Shown: positions 46,178 through 57,681 of the stretch, in pieces | Numbering within the stretch: position 1 is the stretch's first letter | Layout: every line of letters starts with the position of its first letter | Source: an uncultured Treponema sp. | GTDB lineage: Bacteria > Spirochaetota > Spirochaetia > Treponematales > Treponemataceae | Assembly (NCBI GenBank): GCA_946410085.1 | Contig: CAMJZA010000009.1 | Location: 1-64,000, forward strand | Direction: 5' to 3' | Length of the DNA: 64,000 bases | Made by a program: the position numbers and the translations under genes | Notes under the pieces: generated by a model | What the model was told of the DNA's origin: nothing | Seen by the model: only the letters and a program-made list of their open reading frames with translations | Database searches by the model: none

Positions 46178-47386
46178 TTATGCTTCCGTGATTTTCCAGA
46201 CCCGGTGGATTTTCTGGTTCCGGTAGTCCTCGCTTATCGTGCGCTGACTGATGTCCTCTGCCCTGTAGCGGCTTGCCCCGTCTGCTGCCTTGGGCAGCCT
46301 GTCTTCTTCGAACTTAAGGCGGCGGCTGTTCGTGGAAAAGTAAAGGCTTCCTCCTTCGTTCAGGAGGGCGAGGGCATCGGCGACCAGTTCGGGCCAGTTC
46401 CGGTTTATGTCGAGTACGGTGTCGGTGTCCTTTGAGTTGCTGAAGGTCGGCGGGTCCAGGATGATGAGGTCAAAGCGGTTTATGCCGTCCTTCGCTTCTT
46501 TCTCCGACCTGCGGGCCTTAAGGTATTTGACCGCGTCCTGGCAGATGAAGCTGTACTTGTATTCGTTCTGCGGATTGAACTCATTGAGTTCCAGATTTTT
46601 CTTTGCCCAGCTGAGGTAGGTTCTGCTCATGTCTACGCTCGTAATCCGCCGGGCCTTGCCCTCGGCGGCGTAAACCGAAAAACTGCCGGTATAGCAGAAG
46701 AGGTTCAGAACGCTCTTGCCGTTGCTCTGCTCCCGTATTTCCCTGCGCAGGAGCCGGTGGTCCAGAAAGAGGCCGGTGTCGATGTAGTCTGTCAGGTTCA
46801 CCTGGAAAAGCTGCCCCTGCTCCTGCATCGTGCCTTGCACCGTGCAAGGCTCACGCCTCCGGGCGGAACTCTCTGCGCTGGCAGGCGATCCCTGCCGTGA
46901 ATCCGATCCGCCCCGTTTTTCGTACTGATTCCTGTGCCGCTGGCCTTCGCGCATCTGCATTTTTTTCCGGGTCTTGATGATGACGTGATCCCGCGCTATG
47001 CCGACTGCTTCGGAAGCAGCCTGCGCCATCGCATCCAGCCAGATTTCCTCTTCTTCCTCGTCCTTTTCGTAGGGGCGTTCATACAAATAGATGTGCAGCC
47101 AGCTGTTCCTGAGCGCGTCGGCAATGTAGGCTGCGGCCTCCGGACCGTTTGCGCTTATTGCGGTTGCTTCCTTTGCAAGGAGGCGTTCAATCTGGAATTT
47201 CGTAAAAATCTCTTCGGGGAGCAGGCGGTACAGCTCCACGGCCAGCGGCACCTCGGGGATGTCGCGGTCATAGAGCCGGTAGCAGGTAATGTCATTCTTC
47301 CGTGCCCACTTTTTGAGCAGGCGGAAGTTTTTGCTGAGCCTGTTTGCGAATATCTGTGCCTGATAGCTTGTCTTGTTTTCAGGCAT
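46178..47386 (-). CDS. Class I SAM-dependent methyltransferase, RlmK/RlmL C-terminal-like
   Basis: [31 protein letters not shown]...[42 protein letters not shown]...[13 protein letters not shown]. Confidence 0.9.
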   Translation of the reverse strand: MPENKTSYQAQIFANRLSKNFRLLKKWARKNDITCYRLYDRDIPEVPLAVELYRLLPEEIFTKFQIERLLAKEATAISANGPEAAAYIADALRNSWLHIYLYERPYEKDEEEEEIWLDAMAQAASEAVGIARDHVIIKTRKKMQMREGQRHRNQYEKRGGSDSRQGSPASAESSARRREPCTVQGTMQEQGQLFQVNLTDYIDTGLFLDHRLLRREIREQSNGKSVLNLFCYTGSFSVYAAEGKARRITSVDMSRTYLSWAKKNLELNEFNPQNEYKYSFICQDAVKYLKARRSEKEAKDGINRFDLIILDPPTFSNSKDTDTVLDINRNWPELVADALALLNEGGSLYFSTNSRRLKFEEDRLPKAADGASRYRAEDISQRTISEDYRNQKIHRVWKITEA

Positions 47387-50258
47387 TTCTTCCGTGGCAG
47401 TTCTTGTACTTCTTGCCGGAACCGCAGGGGCAGGGGTCATTCCGGCCCACTTTGGGCATCGTGCGGATAACCGTAACGCTCTGTCCCTGCCTTCCGCTCT
47501 TCATCGCCGAGTTCTGAGCCCGCATCTGGGCGTCACGGGCATTGAATGCGGATGCTACGCCCGCTGGGCCGCCCGTTGGGCCGCCCGCTGCGGGTGCCTG
47601 TGACGGCGTATTCGGTCCTGCCATCTGTGAACCAAGCTCGTCATGCCGGGTCGTCATGTTCTGCATGATGGGGCGGTGGACGGGCAGTTCATCTGCGGGG
47701 CGGATCTGAATCTTGACCTTAAAGATGCGGCTTGCCACCTGACTCCTGATGTCCGCAAGCAGGCTGTCAAAGGCATTGAAGCCGTCGATCTTGTATTCCG
47801 TCAGCGGGTTCTTGCTGCCGTAGGAGCGCAGGTAGACGGCCTCACGCAGGCCGTCCAGGAACTCCAGCTGATCCAGCCATTTGCGGTCAATGAGCTGAAT
47901 GTACTGGTAGCGGATGAACATGTTGAACTGTTCCTTGCCGACCAGAAGCTCCTTCTGGGTCAGGTCGTCCTGCAGCATTGCGGTAACGCCTTCCACGGTC
48001 AGCCGGTCGTAGGGGACAATCTGGCCGAAGTTGTTCTTTATCTTGTCAATGAGGGCGCTGCGGGCGTTGCCCCCCTTCGTATGCCGCTCTTCATACTCGT
48101 ATTCTTCAAAGAGTTCCTCGACGGTATCCTTTGCATTATTCATGACGCGCTTGTCAAGGTTATCGTCGGCGAGGATTGAATCGCGCTCATCGTAGATGAA
48201 GGACCGCTGCTGATTCAGGACGTCGTCGTAGTCCAGCAGGTTCTTGCGGATTTCGAAGTTGCGCTCTTCGACCTTCTTCTGCGCCTTTTCGATTGACTTG
48301 TTGAGCCAGGGATGGTTGATCGGCTCTCCCGGCTCCATGCCGACGCGGGACATGATCTTCTTCATCCGTTCGCCGCCGAACAGCCGCATGAGGTCGTCAT
48401 CCATTGAAATGTAGAACTTACTGCGGCCCGGGTCGCCCTGACGGCCCGAACGTCCGCGCAGCTGGTTGTCAATGCGGCGGGATTCGTGCCGCTCGCTTCC
48501 GATGACGTAAAGGCCGCCGAGCTGCTTGACCTCTTCGTAATCCTTGAGCCACTGCTCCTTTTCGATTGCAAGTGCGGCGGCGTACTGCTCTTCGCTTGCC
48601 TCTGTGCCTGCCCGCTTCCGTGCCCGCATCTCGGGGTTGCCGCCGAGCTTGATGTCGGTACCGCGGCCTGCCATGTTGGTCGCAACGGTGACGGAGCCTT
48701 TTGCACCGGCTTCCGCTATGATCAGTGCCTCACGGGCATGGTTCTTTGCGTTCAAAACCTCGTGGCGGATGCCGTGGCGGGTCAGCAGGGCGGACAGGTG
48801 CTCCGATTTTTCAACGGAGACTGTTCCGATCAGGACGGGCTGGCCTTTCTTGTGGCATTCATCGACTTCCCTGACAATTGCGTCCCATTTGTCGGACTCG
48901 TTCAGGTAGACCTCATCGTCTTCGTCCTTGCGGGCGACCGGCTTGTTTGTCGGAATCGCTACGACGTCAAGATTGTAAATCTTGTTGAACTCGACCGCTT
49001 CTGTTGCCGCCGTTCCGGTCATGCCGGACAGTTTTTCGTACATGCGGAAGTAGTTCTGAAAGGTGATCGTCGCAAGGGTCCTGTTGCGCTGGGCGATGCG
49101 GATGTGCTCCTTCGCCTCGATTGCCTGATGAAGTCCGTCGCCGTAGCGCCGCCCTTCAAGGATGCGGCCGGTAAACTCGTCGACAATCTGCACCTGATTG
49201 TCCTTGACCACGTAGTCAACGTCGTTGTGGTACAGGACGTGGGCGCGGATCGCCTGGGTAAAGTAGTGGACGAACTCGAAGTTCTGCTCGTCGAAGACCG
49301 TCGTGCCGTCCGCAATCAGCTTGTGCTGGTGGAGAATGTCGTCGATTTTGTTCATGCCCTTGTCGGTGAACGAGATGCGCTTGCTCTTTTCGTCTACCTT
49401 GTAGTCGCCTTCCAGAGCGGCCCGCTGTTCCGGCAGCATGTCAACCTCATCGGGATAGTCACCGGTCTTGGGGTCCTTTTCCATCTCGGTGAACATGCCG
49501 ACGTACTTGTCGACTTCATGGTACTTGTAGGTGTCGTCTTCTCCCTGACCGCTGATGATGAGCGGGGTCCTCGCCTCGTCGATGAGGATGGAGTCTATTT
49601 CGTCGACGACGCAGAAGTTGAAGCCCCGCTGGACTTTCCGCTTCAAGTCTACCTGCATGTTGTCGCGCAGGTAGTCAAAGCCGAACTCGTTGTTCGTACC
49701 GTAGGTTATGTCACAGTCATAGGCGATTTTCCGCTGCTCGTTGTCCATGTTGCCGAGAATGCAGCCGACGCTTTGGCCGAGGAACTTGTAGACCCGTCCC
49801 ATCCACTTGGAGTCGCGCTCTGCCAGGTAGTCGTTGACGGTGACGACGTGGACACCCTTGCCGGAGAGGGAGTTCAGGTAGACGGCGCAGGTACACATGA
49901 GCGTTTTTCCTTCTCCCGTCTTCATTTCCGTTATGCGGCCTGAGTGCAGGACAAGGGAACCCATGATCTGCACGGGGTAGGCACGCTCGCCGAGGACGCG
50001 GTAGGCGGCTTCCCGTGCCAGTGCGAATGCTTCCGGCAATATATCATCGAGCGTCTCGCCCTGAGCGAGCCTGTCTTTCAAAAGCTGTGTCTGCCTGGGG
50101 AAATCCTCGTCGGCAAAAGCCTGTGCCCAGCTTTCCTTTGCCTCAACCTGGGCGAGGAGGGGCTGCAGTGCCTTAACATCCCGTTCATTCTGGGATCCGA
50201 AGAAAAAGGTCAAAATCTTATCGAACATAACATCGAGTACTATATCTTTTTTTTCCAT
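47379..50258 (-). CDS. secA: Preprotein translocase ATPase SecA
   Basis: [57 protein letters not shown]-terminal [17 protein letters not shown]. Confidence 0.98.
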   Translation of the reverse strand: MEKKDIVLDVMFDKILTFFFGSQNERDVKALQPLLAQVEAKESWAQAFADEDFPRQTQLLKDRLAQGETLDDILPEAFALAREAAYRVLGERAYPVQIMGSLVLHSGRITEMKTGEGKTLMCTCAVYLNSLSGKGVHVVTVNDYLAERDSKWMGRVYKFLGQSVGCILGNMDNEQRKIAYDCDITYGTNNEFGFDYLRDNMQVDLKRKVQRGFNFCVVDEIDSILIDEARTPLIISGQGEDDTYKYHEVDKYVGMFTEMEKDPKTGDYPDEVDMLPEQRAALEGDYKVDEKSKRISFTDKGMNKIDDILHQHKLIADGTTVFDEQNFEFVHYFTQAIRAHVLYHNDVDYVVKDNQVQIVDEFTGRILEGRRYGDGLHQAIEAKEHIRIAQRNRTLATITFQNYFRMYEKLSGMTGTAATEAVEFNKIYNLDVVAIPTNKPVARKDEDDEVYLNESDKWDAIVREVDECHKKGQPVLIGTVSVEKSEHLSALLTRHGIRHEVLNAKNHAREALIIAEAGAKGSVTVATNMAGRGTDIKLGGNPEMRARKRAGTEASEEQYAAALAIEKEQWLKDYEEVKQLGGLYVIGSERHESRRIDNQLRGRSGRQGDPGRSKFYISMDDDLMRLFGGERMKKIMSRVGMEPGEPINHPWLNKSIEKAQKKVEERNFEIRKNLLDYDDVLNQQRSFIYDERDSILADDNLDKRVMNNAKDTVEELFEEYEYEERHTKGGNARSALIDKIKNNFGQIVPYDRLTVEGVTAMLQDDLTQKELLVGKEQFNMFIRYQYIQLIDRKWLDQLEFLDGLREAVYLRSYGSKNPLTEYKIDGFNAFDSLLADIRSQVASRIFKVKIQIRPADELPVHRPIMQNMTTRHDELGSQMAGPNTPSQAPAAGGPTGGPAGVASAFNARDAQMRAQNSAMKSGRQGQSVTVIRTMPKVGRNDPCPCGSGKKYKNCHGRNA

Positions 50259-50260
50259 CA

Positions 50261-50289
50261 TTGACAATAAGACTTTGATTCTTTATTCT
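50261..50289 (+). promoter_or_regulatory. Predicted promoter TTGACA-17-TATTCT of the lipoprotein gene, overlapping the secA 5' end
   Basis: -35 50261-50266, -10 50284-50289; ATG at 50299. Confidence 0.65.
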
Positions 50290-50298
50290 GGTAATATT

Positions 50299-51543
50299 AT
50301 GAAAAATGCAGCCGCTTGCCGCTTCTTCCAGCATCCCTTCCTTTCCGCGGTCCTGAGCCTGCTTGCGGCCCTTTCCTTTTCTGCCTGTGAACGCTCCGGC
50401 AAGGTGACGTCCCTCGAAGAAAAGACGATTTTTACCCTCGGCTACGGGAACTTTGAAAATCAGCTGAACATCTTTGACCTGACCACCGTCTCCGACGTGG
50501 ACACTTCGCTCGTCATGCGGAACGGCTTTTTCTATATCCTGAATGGAGAATCCCGCAAGATAATGGAGATGAACAACTTCGGGGACCTCATCGTCTACTA
50601 CTATAACCCTGAGTTCAATCCCCGTTCTTCCTATCTGGACCAGAAGTCGAGCAGGGAGACGACGATGAAGGCCGTCGAATACGGTTTCAACGAGCTTTCT
50701 GCCATTACGGTCGACTCCTCCCAGAAACTCTATGCGGTCGACACCCTGCCGCTGGACCGGCAGGAACAGGACGAAAAGAAGCAGCTCGTCCTGAGTCAGA
50801 TCGTCCTCCGCTTTGACGGTAAGGGCAACTTCATCGATTACATCGGTCAGCAGGGGCCGGGAGGCACGCCCTTTCCCTATATCCAGGGCATTTACTCGAA
50901 TAATGCCAATGAGCTGATTGTCGTCTGCTACCTGTCATCGTCCTATACGGTCTACTGGTTTTCATCCTCGGGATACCTGCTGTACCAGCTGCCGATTGCG
51001 AAAGACGGCGTTCCCAACCCGCTCAAGGATGAAGGACTTGATTCCTTTTCTACGATAACGGCAATCATTCCCGACTATACGAGCCGGACCCTCTATCTGG
51101 CGGTCGATTACTACAAAAGCTATGTCGATGAGGCCATCCGCCTGCAGTCAGGGGTAGACTACGATTCATCGCGGGTCTATCCGCTTTCCGTGGAAGACGG
51201 CCGGTACGGGGAGCCGATAGAGGTTCTGAGTGCCAGCGGGGAACTGACGGACGGTTTTTCGGGTGAACAGTACAGCATTCCCTTTGACTTTCTCGGCGTG
51301 ACGGAAAGCGGCTGGCTCTTTTTCATTGTCAGTACGGCGAAGGGCTTTGAAATTCAGATGATTCAGGGCGACGGGCAGCGGATTCTGCGGCGGGACCTGG
51401 ATATTGACCGGACAAAGCTGCTCTATTACAATTTTGACCTGAGCAATTCGGGTATCCTGTCTGCCCTCCTCGTGAAGGATGCCCAGGCAGAAGTTGTCTG
51501 GTGGCGGACGGATTCCCTGATTCAGTCGGTCATAAATAATTAG
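50299..51543 (+). CDS. Spirochaete lipoprotein (LIC_12708-like)
   Basis: Signal peptide with lipobox-like LSFSAC; family by recollection. Confidence 0.6.
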   Translation: MKNAAACRFFQHPFLSAVLSLLAALSFSACERSGKVTSLEEKTIFTLGYGNFENQLNIFDLTTVSDVDTSLVMRNGFFYILNGESRKIMEMNNFGDLIVYYYNPEFNPRSSYLDQKSSRETTMKAVEYGFNELSAITVDSSQKLYAVDTLPLDRQEQDEKKQLVLSQIVLRFDGKGNFIDYIGQQGPGGTPFPYIQGIYSNNANELIVVCYLSSSYTVYWFSSSGYLLYQLPIAKDGVPNPLKDEGLDSFSTITAIIPDYTSRTLYLAVDYYKSYVDEAIRLQSGVDYDSSRVYPLSVEDGRYGEPIEVLSASGELTDGFSGEQYSIPFDFLGVTESGWLFFIVSTAKGFEIQMIQGDGQRILRRDLDIDRTKLLYYNFDLSNSGILSALLVKDAQAEVVWWRTDSLIQSVINN

Positions 51544-51572
51544 GCCGGTCCTTTCCGGGAGGAGGCGTTGGA

Positions 51573-52169
51573 ATGTATATGGAAAACAATTCGATAGACG
51601 GCTATGCCGAAGGCGAAGAGCCGCTTCACTTCTACTACAAGAAGGGGGAGTTCCGCCAGTACTATGACAATGACAAGATGCCCCTCCGTGATCTGGCAGA
51701 AGGAAAGGGACTGCCCAAGCGGGGCCTCTTCCGTGTGCTGGTTTCAACGAAGACAAACCGGGCCATCTTTACGGGGATGATCATGTGCTTCGCCCTCGTG
51801 CTGGCGCTCAATTTTCTGCGGGGGAGTGCGAACTCGGGGACGGTCGGCGGCATGTACTGTGAACTGACGGCCTTTTCCTTTCAGGAGCAGCTCTTTGCAA
51901 GCGTGGAAATACGGCCGTCCTATCTGACAAAGAAGCATCACCGCCCCGGTCCCTACGGGCAGAAGCTGTTTACCGCCGCTTTCAGCGTTACGAACAGTGA
52001 CGGCGAATTGTCGGAAAAGTCTGAACAGGAATTCCTCTATGATTCTGCGGAAGGGGAGAGCCGTTTTCTGCGGGCGACCTTCGGCGACTACGATGCGGGC
52101 AGGGTTTCCTGTACGCTCTCCCTCGGTGGCGAGACGCTCCGCCTGTCTGCTTCCGTGCAGAGGAAATGA
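51573..52169 (+). CDS. Hypothetical single-TM protein
   Basis: SD ggagg; one TM (AIFTGMIMCFALVLALNFL). Confidence 0.6.
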   Translation: MYMENNSIDGYAEGEEPLHFYYKKGEFRQYYDNDKMPLRDLAEGKGLPKRGLFRVLVSTKTNRAIFTGMIMCFALVLALNFLRGSANSGTVGGMYCELTAFSFQEQLFASVEIRPSYLTKKHHRPGPYGQKLFTAAFSVTNSDGELSEKSEQEFLYDSAEGESRFLRATFGDYDAGRVSCTLSLGGETLRLSASVQRK

Positions 52170-52262
52170 CCGCTATACAAAAGTTCTTTCGTGCTGTATA
52201 CTGGAACAACATAGCGTAGCGAATATCAATACGGTATCAATACATAAAGAGAGGTATGGGGA

Positions 52263-52835
52263 ATGGCTCAGTTTTATTTTCTTTCCGTCTTGTTTAATAT
52301 CCTTGTGGGGCTGATACTGATGTACGGCCGTGAACTTACGGCTGTTTCTTCTGATGCGGGGGAAGATGACGGGAATCTTCCTGCCGTCGATTCCTTTGAC
52401 ACTGCGGAGGAAGGGGATTTCGCCGACAATGACGGTTTCGCCGACTTTGAGGGCGATGCTGACGCTCTGTCCGAATCGTCGGGCAGCACCGGTGCCGGCA
52501 CAAGTGCCGTTGCTGCAAAGACCTCACTTGAAAATTTCTCGCTCTTCAATAATAAGGCATTCCGGCTGGTGACCGGTGTACTGAGCATGTTTGTCGCAGT
52601 CATCAAGCTGCTTTCCCCTATGGACATTCCGTTTATCGGAGATTTTATCCCGGCCTTTGCCGGACTGCTCGGCGGTTTTGCCTTCCTGGTTGAGTATTAC
52701 GAGGCTTCTTCCGAGGGCAGTTCCCTGAACGAGACGGTTCAGGCGATATTCATTGACTCCCGCAAATATCTCGGCTTAATCTGTCTTGCTGCCGGAGTCC
52801 TCCATTTCCTGCTCCCCAAGGTTATTCTCCTCTAG
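52263..52835 (+). CDS. Hypothetical multi-TM membrane protein
   Basis: N-terminal TM, acidic linker, C-terminal TM segments. Confidence 0.65.
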   Translation: MAQFYFLSVLFNILVGLILMYGRELTAVSSDAGEDDGNLPAVDSFDTAEEGDFADNDGFADFEGDADALSESSGSTGAGTSAVAAKTSLENFSLFNNKAFRLVTGVLSMFVAVIKLLSPMDIPFIGDFIPAFAGLLGGFAFLVEYYEASSEGSSLNETVQAIFIDSRKYLGLICLAAGVLHFLLPKVILL

Positions 52836-52844
52836 GGTCCTGTC

Positions 52845-53276
52845 ATGCAAAGCGAGTACCGGGGGGGCTCCATCGCCTGCATCGCTGTAAACGGGGGAAA
52901 AGTGCTCATTGCCCGCCGGAATCCGACGGGGCAGATGGGGGGCCGCTGGGAGTTTCCCGGCGGCAAGCTCGAGGCGGGTGAACGCGATGAAGATGCCGTT
53001 ATCCGGGAGTTCCGCGAAGAATTCGGGGTGGATGTCCGGGTCGGCGAAAAGATAGCGGAGGCTTCTTTCGTCCATGACGGAAAGTGTATAGCCCTTCATG
53101 CCTACCGGATCTTCGTGCCCCATGACGGCAGTGTGATTCCCTATCGGCTGACCGAGCACAGCGAATACCGCTGGACGGCGATTTCCGAGCTTGAACAGAT
53201 TCCCTTCGTCGACAGCGACATGAAGCTGTATCCTGCCGTCAGGCAGTATGTTGAGGCATTGCCCGATGAAGCATAG
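52845..53276 (+). CDS. MutT-type NUDIX hydrolase
   Basis: GGRWEFPGGKLEAGERDEDAVIREFREEFGVDVRV. Confidence 0.93.
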   Translation: MQSEYRGGSIACIAVNGGKVLIARRNPTGQMGGRWEFPGGKLEAGERDEDAVIREFREEFGVDVRVGEKIAEASFVHDGKCIALHAYRIFVPHDGSVIPYRLTEHSEYRWTAISELEQIPFVDSDMKLYPAVRQYVEALPDEA

Positions 53277-53670
53277 CCGTTTTTTGTGGAAGCTGGTCTT
53301 TCTTTTCCTCGGGAGTGTGTTTTTTTTTCCGGCCTGCCAGAAAAAAGTAGAGCAGAGCATCGATTTTGATATCCCCGGCGAAGAACCTCTTGCCTACCTG
53401 CCGGGTGTCGAATGGGCCGTCGTTACCGATTCCGTTGCTGCCCTGCGGGAGGATGCCGGGTTTGAGCACAAGGTTTCTCAGCATGCGAGGCGGGGCGACA
53501 TATTCGTGGTGACCGGCAAGCAGCTGCTCAACGTCAAGGCCGCTGACGGAACGGTCCGTACGGTTGTCTGGTACGGCTTTGATCAGGGCTGGCTCATCGA
53601 AGATTCCCTTTCTATCTACGAAAACAGAATGAATGCCCAGAACGCCGCTGAACAGCTTTTAAAGCGCTAG
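53266..53670 (+). CDS. Putative lipoprotein with SH3-like region
   Basis: MKHSRFLWKLVFLFLGSVFFFPACQKK lipobox; overlaps NUDIX stop by 11 nt. Confidence 0.65.
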   Translation: MKHSRFLWKLVFLFLGSVFFFPACQKKVEQSIDFDIPGEEPLAYLPGVEWAVVTDSVAALREDAGFEHKVSQHARRGDIFVVTGKQLLNVKAADGTVRTVVWYGFDQGWLIEDSLSIYENRMNAQNAAEQLLKR

Positions 53671-53724
53671 AGTCGGTCAATCAGGAAAGCTGCAGTCCTT
53701 CTTTTTTTCTCCCTTCTTTTGCCC

Positions 53725-53753
53725 TTGTATAAATTTCAGCAATCTTCTATAAT
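53725..53753 (+). promoter_or_regulatory. Predicted oadGAB promoter TTGTAT-17-TATAAT
   Basis: -35 53725-53730, -10 53748-53753. Confidence 0.65.
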
Positions 53754-53790
53754 TGGCATAATTTCGCTTTTTTCTTTTTTCGGAGGAATC

Positions 53791-54033
53791 ATGACCATAG
53801 CTCAAATGATTAGCCAGAGTTCATTGCTGACTTTGCTTGGTATGGGTGTCGTTTTTTCCTTCCTTATCATCATGATTATTTCCATGTATGCACTCCATGC
53901 AGTGCTTCATGCTATCGGTGCCGATAAGGAAAGCCCGGACACTTCGAATGCTGCCGGCAGCGCTGCTGTCCCTGCAGCGACAGACACGCAGGCCGTGGTC
54001 GCCGCGATTGCCACTGCGATTCATGCGAAGTAG
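53791..54033 (+). CDS. oadG: OadG family oxaloacetate decarboxylase gamma subunit
   Basis: Small single-TM protein LLTLLGMGVVFSFLIIMIISMY, directly upstream of oadA. Confidence 0.85.
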   Translation: MTIAQMISQSSLLTLLGMGVVFSFLIIMIISMYALHAVLHAIGADKESPDTSNAAGSAAVPAATDTQAVVAAIATAIHAK

Positions 54034-54115
54034 CCCCGGCTGTCAGTAAGGCTGCGGTTTTCTTCACGATAGAGTACACACAACACACAGAAATAATAGA
54101 GTATACGAGGTTTTT

Positions 54116-56158
54116 ATGTCTAAGGTTGGTATAACTGAGTTGGTGCTGCGCGATGCCCATCAGTCGCTGCATGCGACCCGTATGACCACGGCGGATATGC
54201 TTCCCGCCTGCGGTATGATTGACAAAATCGGCTACTGGGCCGTTGAAGGATGGGGTGGAGCGACCTACGATTCCTGCATCCGCTTCCTGAATGAGGATCC
54301 CTGGGAGCGCCTGCGCAAGCTCCATGCCGCCATGCCGAATTCAAAGATTATGATGCTGCTGCGCGCGCAGAACCTGCTCGGCTACCGCCACTATGCGGAC
54401 GATGTCGTGGAGAAGTTCGTCGAGATTGCTGCGAAGAACGGCATTGACGTGTTCCGCATCTTTGATGCCTGCAACGACCCCCGCAACATGGAGTGCGCTA
54501 CCAAGGCTGCCAAGAAGACGGGAAAGCACGTCCAGATGGCGATTTCTTACGCCGTTACCCCCTACCACACGATTGAAAAATATGCCGAGCTTGCCAAGAC
54601 CTATGCGGACTTCGGTGCGGACTCCATCTGCATCAAGGACATGTCCGGCCTGCTCAAGCCCTATGCCGCCTACGACTTGGTGAAGGCAATCAAGGCGAAG
54701 GTTGACCTTCCCGTCGAAATCCATACCCATGCGACGACCGGCCTTTCCGTCGCAACCCTGCTCAAGGGAGCCGAGGCCGGTGCGGACTACGTTGACACCG
54801 CCATTTCCTCCATGTCCATGGGAACCTCTCATTCGCCCACGGAGACGGTCGTCGAGATGCTCAAGGGAACCGACCTTGACACCCAGCTGGACACGTCCAA
54901 GCTGCTCGAGATAGCCGCCTACTTCCGCGAGGTGCGCAAGCACTATTCTTCGCTTGAGTCCTCCTTCCTGGGAGCTGACACCCGCATCCTGCTGTCCCAG
55001 GTGCCCGGCGGCATGCTTTCCAACTTGGAAAGCCAGCTCAAGCAGCAGAATGCCGGCGACCGCATGGACGAAGTCCTTGCCGAGCTTCCCAAGGTACACA
55101 AGGACGCAGGCTATGTGCCGCTCGTTACGCCGACCAGCCAGATTGTCGGTACCCAGGCCGTCATGAACGTCCTGATGGGCCGCTACAAGACGATGACCCA
55201 GGACTTCCGCAACCTTATTACGGGCCGCTTCGGCAAGCTCCCTGCGGATGCGAACCCTGATCTCGTGAAGAAGGCCCTGGAGCAGAACAAGATGGACGCG
55301 GTCCTCACCTGCCGCCCCGCCGACAAGATTGAGCCCGAGTGGGACAAGATGGTGGAGGAGTCCAAGAAGAACGGCGGAAACGGATCCGACGAGGATACGC
55401 TCACCTATGCGATGTTCCCGAACGTCGCCCCCAAGTTCTTCGCCGAGCGCGCCAAGGGACCGGTCAAGGCAGAGGAAGCCTTTGCCCTCAAGGAGACCCC
55501 GAAGGCCGCTTCTTCCGGCTCTGCCAATGGCAGCTACACGGTCACGGTCAACGGAACCGCCTATGCCGTTACGGCGAACGGAAGCAGCATCACGGTCAAC
55601 GGAACCGCATATAACGTCAACGTCGCCGAGGGAACTGCCGGAGCTGCCGCTCCCGTCGCTACCGGAGGCGCTGAGGTCAAGGCTCCCGTTGCGGGAACCC
55701 TGCTGCGCCAGAGCTGCAAGAACGGCGACCATGTGAGCAAGGGACAGACAATCATCGTCCTTGAGTCCATGAAGATGGAGCTTGAGGTCAAGGCTCCCGA
55801 GTCAGGCACGGTCTCATACATCGTCGCCCCCGGTTCACAGGTCAAAAACGGCGAGGTCCTTGCCAACATCGGCGGTGTTGTCCAGGCTGCTCCGGTGCCT
55901 CAGGCTCCGGTGGCTCCGACTGCCGCCGCCCCTGCTGCAGCTTCTGGAGGGACCATGGTCACCGCGCCTGTCGCAGGAACCTTCCTTCGCACTGCCAAGA
56001 ACGAGGGCGAGCAGGTGAACAAGGGCGACACCGTCGTCATCATCGAGTCCATGAAGATGGAGCTTGAGATCAAGGCTCCCGCAGCCGGCAAGGTCCACTT
56101 CCTCGCCACGGCGGGAACGCAGCTTAAGAACGGCCAGGCCGTTGCACAGATTAACTAA
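54116..56158 (+). CDS. oadA: Oxaloacetate decarboxylase alpha subunit with two tandem biotinyl domains
   Basis: [56 protein letters not shown]; two ESMKME motifs (Lys codons 55772 and 56054). Confidence 0.96.
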   Translation: MSKVGITELVLRDAHQSLHATRMTTADMLPACGMIDKIGYWAVEGWGGATYDSCIRFLNEDPWERLRKLHAAMPNSKIMMLLRAQNLLGYRHYADDVVEKFVEIAAKNGIDVFRIFDACNDPRNMECATKAAKKTGKHVQMAISYAVTPYHTIEKYAELAKTYADFGADSICIKDMSGLLKPYAAYDLVKAIKAKVDLPVEIHTHATTGLSVATLLKGAEAGADYVDTAISSMSMGTSHSPTETVVEMLKGTDLDTQLDTSKLLEIAAYFREVRKHYSSLESSFLGADTRILLSQVPGGMLSNLESQLKQQNAGDRMDEVLAELPKVHKDAGYVPLVTPTSQIVGTQAVMNVLMGRYKTMTQDFRNLITGRFGKLPADANPDLVKKALEQNKMDAVLTCRPADKIEPEWDKMVEESKKNGGNGSDEDTLTYAMFPNVAPKFFAERAKGPVKAEEAFALKETPKAASSGSANGSYTVTVNGTAYAVTANGSSITVNGTAYNVNVAEGTAGAAAPVATGGAEVKAPVAGTLLRQSCKNGDHVSKGQTIIVLESMKMELEVKAPESGTVSYIVAPGSQVKNGEVLANIGGVVQAAPVPQAPVAPTAAAPAAASGGTMVTAPVAGTFLRTAKNEGEQVNKGDTVVIIESMKMELEIKAPAAGKVHFLATAGTQLKNGQAVAQIN

Positions 56159-56169
56159 GGAAACGTACC

Positions 56170-57612
56170 ATGCCTCTGAACAGGAAAGCAAATAATACGA
56201 AAATAGCCCTTGTCATGCTGGCAATTATGGCGATGGCCTCCGTTATCTCTTTCGGAACGAAGGCCTTTGCTCAGGATTCCGCCGTGGAAGTTGTCCAGGG
56301 CGGAACCGGCATGGACAAGATTATCAAGGGGACGGAGAACTGGGGTCACTCCAAGGACATCTCCGTCAGCAAGTTCCTGACGAACATCGGCAAGTCCACG
56401 GGAATCTACAAGATGATTCACCAGCAGACGGCTGAAGAAATTGCCCAGGAAAAGGCTGAGGAAGCGGCGAAGGAAGCAGGTGCCCACAACACGTCCGCAT
56501 TTGCCGAGTCCGCTCCCGGCTGGCAGTACCTGCTGATGATTGCGGTGGGATTCCTCATCGTCTACCTCGGTGCAGCAAAAGGCTTTGAGCCGCTGCTCCT
56601 CATTCCGATCGGCTTCGGTACGATACTCGTCAACATTCCCGGCGCAGGGATGGGAAACGCCCCTGACGGTATGCTCCACATCATCTACAGTGCGGGCGTG
56701 GGCAACGAGTTCTTCCCCATGCTTATCTTCATGGGAATCGGTGCAATGACGGACTTTGGCCCGCTTATTGCCAACCCCAAGACCGCCATCCTCGGTGGAG
56801 CCGCCCAGTTCGGCGTGTTCTTTACCCTCTTCGGCGTGTCCCTGATGAACCTGATTCCCGGAATCGACTACAACATGATGCAGGCCTGTGCCATCGGAAT
56901 CATCGGCGGAGCGGACGGCCCCACGTCAATCTACGTGTCCGGCAAGCTCGCCCCTGAGCTGATGGCAGTCATCGCCGTTGCTGCCTATTCATATATGGCG
57001 CTTGTTCCGATGATTCAGCCGCCGATTATGAAGCTGTTGACGACTAAGAAAGAGCGGCTTATCCACATGGATCAGCTGCGCCCCGTCTCAAAGACTGAGC
57101 GCATCCTCTTCCCCATGCTGCTCCTTGTGCTGACGATTCTCCTCCTGCCTCCGGCGGCCCCGCTCATCGGCATGCTCGCCTTCGGCAACTTCGTCCACGA
57201 GGTCGGCTGCGTCCAGCGCCTTTCCAAGACGATGGAGAACGAGCTGATGAACATCGTGTCCATCCTGCTCTCTCTCGGAGTCGGAAGCCAGATGACTCCC
57301 GAGAAGATCATCAACGCGAACTCCTTGGGAATCATCCTGCTGGGACTGGTCGCTTTCGCGGTCGCGACTTCTGCCGGTCTCCTCATGGCAAAGCTGATGA
57401 ACGTGTTCCTGCCCAAGGGCAAGAAGATTAACCCGCTCATCGGTTCTGCCGGTGTTTCCGCTGTTCCTATGGCGGCCCGCGTTGCCAACAAGGTCGGACA
57501 GGAATTTGATCCGTCCAACTTCCTTCTGATGAATGCGATGGGTCCGAACGTTTCCGGCGTTATCGGTACCGCGATTGCCGCTGGTGTCTTCATCGCCACC
57601 TACGGCAGCTGA
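56170..57612 (+). CDS. oadB: Na+-translocating decarboxylase beta subunit
   Basis: [63 protein letters not shown]. Confidence 0.96.
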   Translation: MPLNRKANNTKIALVMLAIMAMASVISFGTKAFAQDSAVEVVQGGTGMDKIIKGTENWGHSKDISVSKFLTNIGKSTGIYKMIHQQTAEEIAQEKAEEAAKEAGAHNTSAFAESAPGWQYLLMIAVGFLIVYLGAAKGFEPLLLIPIGFGTILVNIPGAGMGNAPDGMLHIIYSAGVGNEFFPMLIFMGIGAMTDFGPLIANPKTAILGGAAQFGVFFTLFGVSLMNLIPGIDYNMMQACAIGIIGGADGPTSIYVSGKLAPELMAVIAVAAYSYMALVPMIQPPIMKLLTTKKERLIHMDQLRPVSKTERILFPMLLLVLTILLLPPAAPLIGMLAFGNFVHEVGCVQRLSKTMENELMNIVSILLSLGVGSQMTPEKIINANSLGIILLGLVAFAVATSAGLLMAKLMNVFLPKGKKINPLIGSAGVSAVPMAARVANKVGQEFDPSNFLLMNAMGPNVSGVIGTAIAAGVFIATYGS

Positions 57613-57633
57613 GTTTGACATAAGGTTGTGAAA

Positions 57634-57672
57634 GGGCAGGGCCGGGTCTTAGAATCCAGCCTTGCCCATTTT
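57634..57672 (+). terminator. Intrinsic terminator after oadB
   Basis: GGGCAGGGC / GCCTTGCCC (one G-U on + RNA) then ATTTTTATT. Confidence 0.7.
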
Positions 57673-57681
57673 TATTAATGC

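Noticed and set aside
54341-55732. 463-aa - strand ORF
   Set aside because: Antisense to oadA; low-complexity Gly/Leu/Val-rich translation typical of a shadow frame.
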